From positions 1 through 55,252 of the forward strand of contig JAGAPX010000027.1 in NCBI GenBank assembly GCA_017623055.1: a stretch of DNA of 55,252 nt, written 5' to 3'. Shown here piece by piece: positions 45,914 through 53,989 of the stretch. Both the position numbers and the translations under genes were made by a program. A model generated the notes under the pieces. It did no database searches. It saw nothing but the letters and a program-made list of their open reading frames with translations, and was not told the origin of the DNA. Source of the stretch: Phascolarctobacterium sp. (lineage in GTDB: Bacteria > Bacillota > Negativicutes > Acidaminococcales > Acidaminococcaceae). How positions within the stretch are numbered: the first letter of the stretch is position 1; each line of letters opens with the position of its first letter.

Positions 45914-46285
45914 GTGACTGCAAGTTCATTACTCCAAGGCTTCGCCTTGCTTTTATTTTTACAATGGATTAGCACAGAAATCATTGCCTTTTTAGGAATC
46001 CCCTTTCCTCCGCCGCTTTTGGGCATGTTAATTTTAACAGCACTCCTTTGCACGGGAGTAATCAAGGAAAATTATATTGAAGATATCTGCACAGCGTTGA
46101 TTGACAAAATGGCTTTGCTCTTTTTGCCTGCGGGCGTAAGTATGATTTTGTACCTTGACGTTATCAAGGCAGAGCTGTTGCCAATTTCTCTCACCGTCAT
46201 TTTAAGTAGCGTAATTATTTTGTGCAGTACTGCTCTTGTTTTAGAAATGCTTCTGCGCAAAAAAGAAAAAGGAGGTCAGCAATAA
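45914..46285 (+). CDS. lrgA: CidA/LrgA-family holin-like protein
   Basis: 123 aa with four TM helices: LLQGFALLLFLQWISTEII, then GIPFPPPLLGMLIL (family motif P-x-PLLGM), LLFLPAGVSMILY and a last helix with a Lys-rich tail. LrgA/CidA proteins act with LrgB in murein hydrolase export control or, in later work, pyruvate uptake. GTG start with AAGGAA SD. The stop overlaps lrgB (TAATG). Confidence 0.88.
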   Translation: MTASSLLQGFALLLFLQWISTEIIAFLGIPFPPPLLGMLILTALLCTGVIKENYIEDICTALIDKMALLFLPAGVSMILYLDVIKAELLPISLTVILSSVIILCSTALVLEMLLRKKEKGGQQ

Positions 46286-46992
46286 TGTTTCCTGAAGCTT
46301 TGCTTAACTCTCCTTTATTCGGTATAGGACTGACCATAATTATTTATTGCGCTTGCGAATTTTTGGTACATCGTTTAGAGCTGAACATCATTCCACCCGT
46401 AGTTTTTGCCTGCCCAGCAATCATTTTATTTTTACTTTATGTTCCTAACGTAAGCTACCAACAGTACAAAATTGGCGCGGACTTCATTAATTTTATGCTT
46501 GGCCCTGCAACCATCGCACTTGCTTTGCCCTTGTACCGCAACCGCAAGGTAATCAGTGCCAACGCTTTGAGCATCACCATTGGTATTTTAGTTGCAACCC
46601 TCTCTGCAATTTTTAGCGTGTACCTTTTGGGCAAAACCCTTGGTGCTAGCGAAGCAGTTTTGCTTTCTATGATACCTAAGTCTGTAACCAATCCCATCGC
46701 TCTTGAAATCACCAAGACCATTGGTGGCATTCAGCCTTTGACAGCAGCTGTAGTAATCAGCACTGGTATGTTGGGTGCTACAATTAACCACAAGCTTTTA
46801 AAACTTTTGGGCGTAAAGAACGACATCGCCGCAGGCATTGCCATTGGCGCATCAAGCCACGGAATTGGTACCAGCGTTTGCGCTCACGTCAGCGCAGTTC
46901 AACTGGCAACAGGTGGCGTGTCCATCGCCTTGACCGGTGTGGCGACCTCCATTTTAATACCACTCCTCTTACCATTCTTAAAAACTCTATAA
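46285..46992 (+). CDS. lrgB: LrgB-family membrane protein
   Basis: 235 aa with about eight TM helices. Typical motifs: SVTNPIALEITKTIGG and ASSHGIGTS. Start ATG 46285 with GGAGG SD inside the lrgA end. The frame extends further upstream, but only as a shadow of lrgA. Partner of LrgA: antiholin/pyruvate transport function is known only from other Firmicutes. Confidence 0.9.
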   Translation: MFPEALLNSPLFGIGLTIIIYCACEFLVHRLELNIIPPVVFACPAIILFLLYVPNVSYQQYKIGADFINFMLGPATIALALPLYRNRKVISANALSITIGILVATLSAIFSVYLLGKTLGASEAVLLSMIPKSVTNPIALEITKTIGGIQPLTAAVVISTGMLGATINHKLLKLLGVKNDIAAGIAIGASSHGIGTSVCAHVSAVQLATGGVSIALTGVATSILIPLLLPFLKTL

Positions 46993-47000
46993 ACAAATTA

Positions 47001-47035
47001 AGCACAAGCTTCCAATGAAGCTTGTGCTTTTTAAT
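47001..47035. terminator. Bidirectional terminator
   Basis: A 12-bp perfect stem, AGCACAAGCTTC/GAAGCTTGTGCT with 4-nt loop, followed by TTTTTAATTT, between the lrgB and methionine operon ends. Confidence 0.93.
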
Positions 47036-47296
47036 TTACAAATGATGAATTGCTCCACGCAGTTCCGTGAAAACAACTTTTGCTTTATCAACGGGAATAA
47101 CCGTGCAGGGAAGTGCTCTTAAATCTTCAACTCGCCAGCCTTGTTTTTGCTCTGCCAATTTTTCCAGAGCTTCTTCCAAATCAGAAGCAACTACAATAGC
47201 AATGGCATCTAAATAGAACTCGCTGTTAAGGCAGGGTTCTTCTATCATACTGTGAGAATGATACGTCTTATTGTGACGCCATAAGTAAATGTTCAT
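47036..47296 (-). CDS. Small protein of unknown function, last gene of the MetH operon
   Basis: 86 aa from ATG 47296, which follows a clear GGAGGTG SD. The longer frame to 47392 overlaps MetH and is rejected. The sequence opens MNIYLWRHNKTYHSHSM and has a central AIAIVVASDLEEALEKLAEQ segment predicted as strand-helix, resembling a small alpha/beta (ferredoxin-like) fold. No TM, signal or known domain was recognised. The 25-bp gap after MetH implies cotranscription and a possible role in the methionine or B12 cycle, unproven. Confidence 0.7.
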   Translation of the reverse strand: MNIYLWRHNKTYHSHSMIEEPCLNSEFYLDAIAIVVASDLEEALEKLAEQKQGWRVEDLRALPCTVIPVDKAKVVFTELRGAIHHL

Positions 47297-47321
47297 CAAG
47301 ACAGACACCTCCATTTGCAGA

Positions 47322-49682
47322 TTATTTTTCAAAGTATTCATTAACAAAATTAACCGCACTGACTGCAGAAGGCGCATACCAATCTGCTCCAATCGCGCGA
47401 GCGTATTCTTCAGTCAGCACCGCGCCGCCCACAACTACCTTGCATTCAACTTCTTTGCGTAACGCTTTGATGGTTTCTTCCATCGCCGCAACAGTAGTGG
47501 TCATCAAAGCAGAAAGGCCTACGACTTTCGCGTCATGCTCTTTAGCAGCGGCAACTACAGTTTCCACGGGCACGTCCTTGCCCAAGTCGATAACCCTATA
47601 GCCGTAGTTTTCCATTAAAACTTTGACAATGTTCTTGCCAATATCGTGAATGTCGCCTTGCACAGTTGCGATAATTACTTTTTCGCCGTTAGCCTCGCCA
47701 CTTCCTCCTACGGAATCACGAATAACGTCGAAGGCAGCCTTCGCCGCGTCCGCACTCATAAGGAGCTGGGGCAGGAACAAGGTTTTATTTTCAAAACCAT
47801 CGCCCACAAAATCGAGAGCAGGAATCATATATTTATTGATAACTTCCAGCGGTGCTTCCTTTTCCAGAGCAACTGCTGTCGCTTTTTTACTTTCGCCAAT
47901 CAAGCCCTTAACTATCGCATCAAAAAGGCTCATCTCGCTAACTACTGTTGCCCCTGCTTTCGGAGCATTGGAGTAACGAGTAACATATTCCTTACAACCA
48001 TCATCCAAACCACAAAGAGCGAGGAAGCTGTAGTATGCATCCATCATCATCTGACTTTGCGGATTGATAATGGCACTGGTCAACCCAGCCTGCAACGCAA
48101 GAGTATAGAACACGCTGTTGATAAGCTCACGTCCGGGCAAGCCAAAGGAAATATTGGAAACACCCATCACAGTGTTAATGCCTCGTTTACTCATCGCACT
48201 GATAACTTCGCAAGCAACCTTGGCATTATCGCTACCAGTACTAATAGTCAAAGCCAAGGGATCAACCGCAATATCCCTGCTGGAAATTCCATACTCCCCA
48301 GCTTTGGCAATAATTTTTTCTGCAATGGCAACGCGTCCTGCCACATCTAAAGGAATACCGCCATCGTCAAGGCACAAAGCTACAACAACTGCACCGTATT
48401 TTTTCACCAAAGGCAGAACCTTTTCCAAGCTTTCTGCTTTGCCATTGACGGAATTGAGCATAGGCTTGCCATTGTACAAACGCATGGCACGTTCCATAGC
48501 TTCGTAATTAGAAGTATCAATTTGCAAGGGAGTATCAGTAATTCCTTGGAGAGCAAGCACTGCCTTACTCAACGCTTCAACTTCGTCAAGACCAGGCATG
48601 CCCACATTCACATCAAGAATATGACTGCCAGCACCAATTTGCTCCAAGCCCAAGCGACAAATATAATCATAGTCCGCATTTTGAAGTGCTTCCTTCAAGC
48701 GAGGCTTACCTGTGGGATTAATGCGCTCACCAATAATCAAAGGAACTTCGCCGAAAACAACAGCTTTGCCGTAGCTGGAGACAGCGGTAACATTCAGATC
48801 ACGTCTGCCACCTGCGGGCAAGCCTTTGCATTTTGCAATCATCGCTCCGATATGAGCAGGAGTTGTACCACAGCAACCACCGGCAATGCTTACGCCTTCG
48901 CTAATCAGATTGTACATTAAATCGGCAAATTCTTCAGGTCCAACATCAAAGCAGGTCTTGCCATCACGTTCTACGGGCAAGCCTGCGTTGGGATTAAGAA
49001 CGATGGGCAAGCTAGTAAATTTTAAAAGCTGAGGCAACAGCTTTTGCATTTGGGCAGGACCAAGTCCACAGTTAAAACCAATGGCGTCTGCACCCAAGCC
49101 TTCTACCATTAAAGCAGCAGCGGCAACGTCGCCACCAGTTAGAAGCTTGCCGTCAATATCAAAGGTCATAGTAACAACAACAGGCAGGTCACAGCTCTCC
49201 TTCACCGCCAAAATTGCTGCTTTCGTTTCGTAGGTATCGCTCATTGTTTCGATGAGCACTAAATCCGCGCCGGCAGCACTGCCCGCACGAACAATTTCTC
49301 CGTAAATATCAACAGCTTCCTCGAAGGGCAGGTCGCCATAGGGAGCAAGGAGTTTTCCGGTGGGTCCTAAATCCAACGCCACAAAGGCTTTCTCAAAATT
49401 AGCACAAGCTTCTTTGGCATTGCTTACCCCTGCGGCAACCACGTCTGCAGTTTTGATATCGGTGCCTGCAAATTTCAAACGGTTGGCACCGAAGGTATTA
49501 GTCTTGATTATGTTAACACCAGCTTCAAGATAAGCGGTGTGTACTTCTTTAATTATGTCAGCGTGAGTAAAGTTCCAAAGTTCCGGAAGCTCGCCCGGTT
49601 TTAAACCTCGAGCTTGCAGCATGGTACCCATTGCTCCGTCGAAAAACAGGAGCTCACTGCCAAGTAGATCTTTAAAATTCAT
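47322..49682 (-). CDS. metH: Cobalamin-dependent methionine synthase core (no reactivation domain)
   Basis: Transfers the methyl of 5-methyl-THF to homocysteine through cob(I)alamin. 786 aa in four modules. The homocysteine-binding barrel (about 1-290) has FNCGLGPAQM and GGCCGTTPAHIGAM supplying the zinc cysteines. The pterin-binding barrel (about 310-570) has IIGERINPTGKPRL. The B12 cap (about 590-660) and B12 Rossmann domain (about 665-786) follow, with GDIHDIGKNIV providing the axial His (DxHxxG). The C-terminal AdoMet activation domain of E. coli MetH (about 330 aa) is missing and is supplied by the adjacent gene. It starts at ATG 49682, overlapping that gene by 4 nt. Confidence 0.95.
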   Translation of the reverse strand: MNFKDLLGSELLFFDGAMGTMLQARGLKPGELPELWNFTHADIIKEVHTAYLEAGVNIIKTNTFGANRLKFAGTDIKTADVVAAGVSNAKEACANFEKAFVALDLGPTGKLLAPYGDLPFEEAVDIYGEIVRAGSAAGADLVLIETMSDTYETKAAILAVKESCDLPVVVTMTFDIDGKLLTGGDVAAAALMVEGLGADAIGFNCGLGPAQMQKLLPQLLKFTSLPIVLNPNAGLPVERDGKTCFDVGPEEFADLMYNLISEGVSIAGGCCGTTPAHIGAMIAKCKGLPAGGRRDLNVTAVSSYGKAVVFGEVPLIIGERINPTGKPRLKEALQNADYDYICRLGLEQIGAGSHILDVNVGMPGLDEVEALSKAVLALQGITDTPLQIDTSNYEAMERAMRLYNGKPMLNSVNGKAESLEKVLPLVKKYGAVVVALCLDDGGIPLDVAGRVAIAEKIIAKAGEYGISSRDIAVDPLALTISTGSDNAKVACEVISAMSKRGINTVMGVSNISFGLPGRELINSVFYTLALQAGLTSAIINPQSQMMMDAYYSFLALCGLDDGCKEYVTRYSNAPKAGATVVSEMSLFDAIVKGLIGESKKATAVALEKEAPLEVINKYMIPALDFVGDGFENKTLFLPQLLMSADAAKAAFDVIRDSVGGSGEANGEKVIIATVQGDIHDIGKNIVKVLMENYGYRVIDLGKDVPVETVVAAAKEHDAKVVGLSALMTTTVAAMEETIKALRKEVECKVVVGGAVLTEEYARAIGADWYAPSAVSAVNFVNEYFEK

Positions 49683-50305
49683 TCTTCAACCTCCCTATAG
49701 GGACAATTTATATTATTACAACTCAGACACTTTTTCCAAACACAAGACTCTTCTTCCGACAAGCCAATCACTGCCGTCACCGACTTACTCGGCGCCATCA
49801 TCAACCCATCCGTCAAAGTTAAGCCTAACTTTTTCTCACATTCTAAGATTGAGAACAGCTTGCGTTGCTCCGACAAATCCCAGTCGCCATAACCGGGAGA
49901 AAAACGTGGACGTTGGTGCAATTCCGTATCTACACGTTCCTGCACTTCATCACAATAGCCTTCGATAATCGTCGCCGCCACTGCCTGCGCTGCAGCACCT
50001 TCACTTACACTTTCAAGGGCAAGCCTGCGCACAGCAATATCCACCTTTGCACCCAAGGTCGCCGCCAAAAGCAGAACCTCTTTGCAACCAGCAAGATGCT
50101 TTGCCAAATCTTTAGAAGTAAATTTTACGCCACAGTCCAGCAGCACACCGTCTTCTAAAATTTCGCAAGAGTGCTTTTGTAGAACGTGTCGAGCCTGCAC
50201 CTCGTTACGCAATTTCAAAAAAACTGTATCGACCAAAATTCCCGCCGCTTCATCATTAGTCTGCGCCCTTAAATAACGCAAGGCTTCGGCTCTTGCGTAT
50301 CTCAT
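49679..50305 (-). CDS. Stand-alone MetH reactivation-domain protein
   Basis: 208 aa. The AdoMet-binding motif of MetH activation domains appears as RPRFSPGYGDW, followed by GLTLTDGLMMAPSKSVTAVIG in two parts. An extra C-terminal cluster CVWKKCLSCNNINCPYR carries four cysteines in an arrangement that could bind a metal or cluster and is not in E. coli MetH. The N-terminal half is shorter than in the fused domain. Coupled by 4-nt overlaps to both metF and metH, so it probably reactivates oxidised cob(II)alamin with AdoMet and a flavodoxin- or ferredoxin-type donor. Confidence 0.85.
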   Translation of the reverse strand: MRYARAEALRYLRAQTNDEAAGILVDTVFLKLRNEVQARHVLQKHSCEILEDGVLLDCGVKFTSKDLAKHLAGCKEVLLLAATLGAKVDIAVRRLALESVSEGAAAQAVAATIIEGYCDEVQERVDTELHQRPRFSPGYGDWDLSEQRKLFSILECEKKLGLTLTDGLMMAPSKSVTAVIGLSEEESCVWKKCLSCNNINCPYREVEE

Positions 50306-51156
50306 TTTACAATCTCCGACAAATTATTCATGATGCCACCGATGATTTCTGGACGATTCATGGTATAAACGTGAATGTTCTTAAAGCCGTTGGCAATAAG
50401 GTCAATGATTTGTCCTGTAGCATAAGCAATACCGGCTTGCTTCAAGGCTTCCGGTTTATCCGCAAATTTTTCTACGATGGCACGGAACTGGGGTGGAAGT
50501 TTAGTCCCGCTCAGCTGGCAAATGCGATTAATCTGCCCCGCGTTGGTTACAGGCATAATACCGGGAACTACGGGCACATGAATACCTGCGGAAAGCAGGC
50601 GGAACATATAATTGTAGAGAACCGTGTTATCAAAAAACATTTGAGTTACTAAAAAATCTACGCCTGCATCGATTTTATATTTGGTGTTTTCAATATCTTT
50701 ATCGAGAGTTCCAGCTTCAGGATGTCCTTCGGGATAAGCAGCACCGCCTACACAGAAGTCGCCATTCGCTTTGACAAACTTCGCCAAATCGCTGGCGTGA
50801 GCAAAATAACCATCATGTACCGCGTCGGGCAAATCCCCACGCAAAGCGAGTATGTTGCTAATTCCATTATCCTTTAATTGTTGGAGCACTTCTATAATTT
50901 TTGCTCCATCAGATTTCACGCAGGTCAAATGCGCCAACGCAGGTATGCCGTTATCCTGCACTCCTTTGGCAATAGCAACGGTGTGCCCGACGGAGGTTCC
51001 CCCTGCGCCATAGGTAACGCTCATATAGGAAGGCTTCACCAACGCAATCTTGCCAACAATGTCCAATGCGTTTTGCAGTTCCGCACCTTGTTTGGGCGGA
51101 AAAAGCTCGCAGGAAATATTTATTTTATCTTGATTTAACACATCTATAATTTTCAT
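50302..51156 (-). CDS. metF: 5,10-methylenetetrahydrofolate reductase
   Basis: 284 aa FAD barrel: ISCELFPPKQGAELQN, VTYGAGGT, ALRGDLPD, MFFDNTVLYNYM and PGIMPVTN are typical MetF motifs. The ATG at 51156 has AGGGGG 7 nt upstream, so the GTG at 51162 is unlikely. It supplies methyl-THF to MetH downstream. First gene of the operon. Confidence 0.94.
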   Translation of the reverse strand: MKIIDVLNQDKINISCELFPPKQGAELQNALDIVGKIALVKPSYMSVTYGAGGTSVGHTVAIAKGVQDNGIPALAHLTCVKSDGAKIIEVLQQLKDNGISNILALRGDLPDAVHDGYFAHASDLAKFVKANGDFCVGGAAYPEGHPEAGTLDKDIENTKYKIDAGVDFLVTQMFFDNTVLYNYMFRLLSAGIHVPVVPGIMPVTNAGQINRICQLSGTKLPPQFRAIVEKFADKPEALKQAGIAYATGQIIDLIANGFKNIHVYTMNRPEIIGGIMNNLSEIVK

Positions 51157-51190
51157 AAGCACGCCCCCTAAAACACAACATATTTAAAAT

Positions 51191-51229
51191 ATTGTATCAA
51201 AGGTTAGTTGCATTAGGCAAATTTGCCTA
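51191..51229 (-). promoter_or_regulatory. metF promoter with a perfect palindrome over the -35
   Basis: On the minus strand: -35 TTGCCT (51220-51215), 18-nt spacer, -10 TACAAT (51196-51191), start near 51184. TAGGCAAATTTGCCTA (51214-51229) is a perfect 16-bp palindrome that covers the -35, the layout of a repressor operator. No S-box or T-box features occur in the short leader (about 28 nt). Confidence 0.65.
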
Positions 51230-51284
51230 CAACGCTTCTAATTTTTAAAGGAAGTATGATACGAATGTTACAGAAAAAGAAGAA

Positions 51285-51308
51285 CCCACCAACCTTTCGG
51301 TTAGTGGG
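51285..51308 (-). terminator. Terminator of tRNA-Ser
   Basis: CCCACCAACC/GGTTAGTGGG, 10 bp with one mismatch and a 4-nt loop. On the minus strand TTCTTCTTTTT follows. Confidence 0.88.
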
Positions 51309-51319
51309 AATAATTTTCT

Positions 51320-51408
51320 TGGCGGAGATGGTGGGATTCGAACCCACGGTACCTTGCGGTACAACTGATTTCGAGTCAGGCGCGTTATGACCACTTCGCT
51401 ACATCTCC
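51320..51408 (-). tRNA. tRNA-Ser (CGA)
   Basis: 89 nt with encoded CCA and a long variable arm (TACCGCAAGGTA). Acceptor GGAGATG/CATCTCC, anticodon loop CTCGAAA (anticodon CGA), T-loop GTTCGAATC. Reads UCG codons. Its own terminator follows. Confidence 0.97.
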
Positions 51409-51433
51409 AGTTTTTAAATTATAACCTAATTTT

Positions 51434-51937
51434 TTACTCATTACAACCGCAGTCACATTTCTGCTCCTGCTTCTTTATTTTGTTCTCCTTGCGTCTGCGT
51501 TTGAAAAACTCTTTCATTACGCCAGCGCACTCTTCTTCGCACACACCACTGACAACTTCGGCGCAATGGTTCAAATTAGGATTGGTGATGATATTAAAAA
51601 TAGATTCTGCACCGCCAGCCTTTACATCGGGGCAACCATACACCACCCTATCAATCCTACTATTAACGATAGCACCACTGCACATGGGGCAGGGTTCCAC
51701 CGTAACGTACAAAGTGCATCCACTTAAACGCCAGCGTGCCAATTTTTTGCAGGCTTCTTCTATTACAATAACTTCTGCGTGGGCAGTAGCGCTTTGCCAA
51801 GTTTCCCGCATATTATGGGCACGGCACACCACTTCTCCATCGTGGACAAGCACTGCGCCAATGGGAATCTCTCCCAGCTCCGCAGCCTTGCGAGCTTCAT
51901 CAAGGGCAAGCTGCATATAATAACGGTCGTCCATCAT
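51434..51937 (-). CDS. tadA: tRNA adenosine(34) deaminase
   Basis: Converts wobble A34 to inosine in tRNA-Arg(ACG). 167 aa cytidine-deaminase fold: HAEVIVIEEA (His ligand and catalytic Glu) and EPCPMCSGAIV (two Cys ligands). The C-terminus has a basic stretch and ends CDCGCNE, an unusual Cys-rich tail. ATG 51937 overlaps the stop of the ABC-F gene. Confidence 0.95.
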   Translation of the reverse strand: MMDDRYYMQLALDEARKAAELGEIPIGAVLVHDGEVVCRAHNMRETWQSATAHAEVIVIEEACKKLARWRLSGCTLYVTVEPCPMCSGAIVNSRIDRVVYGCPDVKAGGAESIFNIITNPNLNHCAEVVSGVCEEECAGVMKEFFKRRRKENKIKKQEQKCDCGCNE

Positions 51938-53871
51938 CCTTCACTCGCCTCCATCAATTGCTCCCATTTTTCCATAAGCTCCATAATTTTATTTTCGTAC
52001 TCGTCGTGCTCCGCCGCCATTGCAGCACTTTGGGCAGGGTCTGCGTGGTTAGCAGGGTCAGCCATCTTCATTTCTAAAATTTTCATCATAGCTTCCTGCT
52101 CACGAATGCTCAATTCAACTTTAGGTAAAAGCTTTTTAGCTTCGTCAGGACTATAACGACGTTGTTTATTTTTCGCTTCTACTTTTTCAGGAGAAGACTG
52201 CACTACATTTTTCTTAGCCTGCTGTTCCGCATAAGCCTTTTGTTTTTCCAGTTCAGCTTCTCGTTCTGCAAGAAGTGCTGCCTGTTTAGCACGTTCTTCT
52301 TGATAAAATTCGTAGTTGCCCTTGTAATCCTTAACTTGGCAATCTTCAATCTCCCAAATGCGGTTGGCAACTTCGTTTACAAAATAACGGTCATGGCTTA
52401 CTACAAGCACAGTTCCATCAAAGGTAGTCAACGCAGCCTCAACAGTTTCGCGAGCCATAATGTCCAAATGGTTGGTAGGTTCGTCCAGTACCAAGCAGTT
52501 CGCCCCATCGAGGACAAGCTTCAGTAAAACCAAGCGAGCCTTCTGCCCTCCACTTAGAGTGCCAATTTCCTTGAACACATCGTCCCCGTGGAAAAGCATT
52601 CCACCCAGCATGGAGCGAGTGTGCTCTTCCGTGAAGCCATATTCAATGACGAAGTTTTCCAGCAAGGTCTGCTGGGGATTAAGTCTTTCATAGGTTTGGG
52701 AGAAATAACCGATCTGTACGCGACTACCAATCTTTGCCTTACCTTTTAACGGGTCAACCTCGCCTAAGATAGTTTTCAAAAGTGTGGTCTTACCCGTACC
52801 GTTGGCACCTAAAAGAGCAGCCTTCTCCCCTCGACGCAGGGTAAGGTTAATGCCCTTGGCAAGAACGTTGTCCCCGTAGCCAATAGTTAAATCTTCCATA
52901 ATAAGTACCCTGTCAGCACATTCTGCCGCAGGAGGAAGCCTCAATTCAAATTCTTCATTATATACAGGCGCGTCAATGCGTTCCAATCTATCCAGTTGGG
53001 ACTGGCGACCACGAGCCATTTTACTTTTTATACCAGCTTTGAAACGACGGATATAAGCTTCTGTTCTGGCAATATATTCTTGTTGAGCGTTGTAGGCAGC
53101 CTCCAAGGTTTGAGTTTGAATTGCCTTTTGCTCCAAATATTTAGTGTAATTACCCTTAAAGCTTTGCAGCTTGCCGCCTTCCATTTCTAAAATGCGAGTT
53201 GCCACGTTATCCAAAAAGGCACGGTCATGGCTGACAACAATCAAGCCGCCACGAAACTCTTTCAAATAACCTTCCAACCATTGGGTCATAAGAATATCCA
53301 AATGGTTAGTAGGTTCGTCAAGAATCATAAAGTCCGGATTGCGGACGAGGGCAGCCGCTAACATCAAGCGAGTTTTCTGACCACCGCTCAAGGTTGTAGC
53401 GTCCTTCTCCCACCAATCTTCTTTATAGCCTAAGCCAATCAGCACGCGTTTAATGCGAGCTTCCAAATTATAACCGTCAATATGCTCATAGCGTTTGGTA
53501 ACACGAGCATATTCTTCCAACACTTCTTCAAGCTCTTCGCCGTCTAAATCGGCAGAGGCTTCTTCCAATTGTTGAAGCTTGTCTCGCAGATTTAAAACTT
53601 CCAGACAACTATTCATCATAAATTGCCAAATGGTTCCTGCAATATCAGTAAAGCCTTGTTGCACGTAGCCAACGCTGGTGCCAGGCTCAAACTTAATCAC
53701 ACCGCTATCCACATAATCGGGATTAAGCAGACAACGAAGCAAGGTAGTCTTGCCACTACCATTAACACCTACCAGTCCAAGATGCTCGCCCTGTTCAACC
53801 ATGAAGCTGACATTTTTAAATATTTCGTTTATTCCAAAGGCTTTTGCCACATTATCTACGATTAGTTGCAT
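51934..53871 (-). CDS. ABC-F ATPase, Uup-type with C-terminal coiled coil
   Basis: 645 aa: ABC1 (GVNGSGKTT, LSGGQKTR, DEPTNHLD), a linker with an RRFKAGIKSKMARGRQSQ motif, ABC2 (GANGTGKTT, LSGGQKAR, DEPTNHLD) and a charged C-terminal region (about 525-645) with a Lys/Glu/Gln coiled coil, as in Uup-like ABC-F proteins. No TM helices. Acts on ribosomes (E-site) or, for Uup, is tied to DNA and ribosome stability. The coupling to tadA suggests a translation role. Second ABC-F in the window and clearly different from the one at 20584. Confidence 0.9.
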   Translation of the reverse strand: MQLIVDNVAKAFGINEIFKNVSFMVEQGEHLGLVGVNGSGKTTLLRCLLNPDYVDSGVIKFEPGTSVGYVQQGFTDIAGTIWQFMMNSCLEVLNLRDKLQQLEEASADLDGEELEEVLEEYARVTKRYEHIDGYNLEARIKRVLIGLGYKEDWWEKDATTLSGGQKTRLMLAAALVRNPDFMILDEPTNHLDILMTQWLEGYLKEFRGGLIVVSHDRAFLDNVATRILEMEGGKLQSFKGNYTKYLEQKAIQTQTLEAAYNAQQEYIARTEAYIRRFKAGIKSKMARGRQSQLDRLERIDAPVYNEEFELRLPPAAECADRVLIMEDLTIGYGDNVLAKGINLTLRRGEKAALLGANGTGKTTLLKTILGEVDPLKGKAKIGSRVQIGYFSQTYERLNPQQTLLENFVIEYGFTEEHTRSMLGGMLFHGDDVFKEIGTLSGGQKARLVLLKLVLDGANCLVLDEPTNHLDIMARETVEAALTTFDGTVLVVSHDRYFVNEVANRIWEIEDCQVKDYKGNYEFYQEERAKQAALLAEREAELEKQKAYAEQQAKKNVVQSSPEKVEAKNKQRRYSPDEAKKLLPKVELSIREQEAMMKILEMKMADPANHADPAQSAAMAAEHDEYENKIMELMEKWEQLMEASEG

Positions 53872-53937
53872 TTTAACAAACTCTTTTCCAGTTTAATTAT
53901 CATCATTCATTTTACCAAAAACTCTTAGCAAAATCAA

Positions 53938-53979
53938 AAGACCTCAAAAGTTAGCGCTTCATCTAACCTTCGAGGTCTT
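53938..53979 (-). terminator. Terminator after the autotransporter
   Basis: AAGACCTC/GAGGTCTT outer stem (53938-53945 with 53972-53979) with inner GTTAG/CTAAC. U-rich on both strands. It separates the autotransporter from the ABC-F gene. Confidence 0.85.
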
Positions 53980-53989
53980 ATTTTTTAAT

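Noticed and set aside
51163-51319. SAM riboswitch or T-box in front of metF.
   Set aside because: The leader after the predicted start is only about 28 nt and contains no S-box or T-box core sequence.
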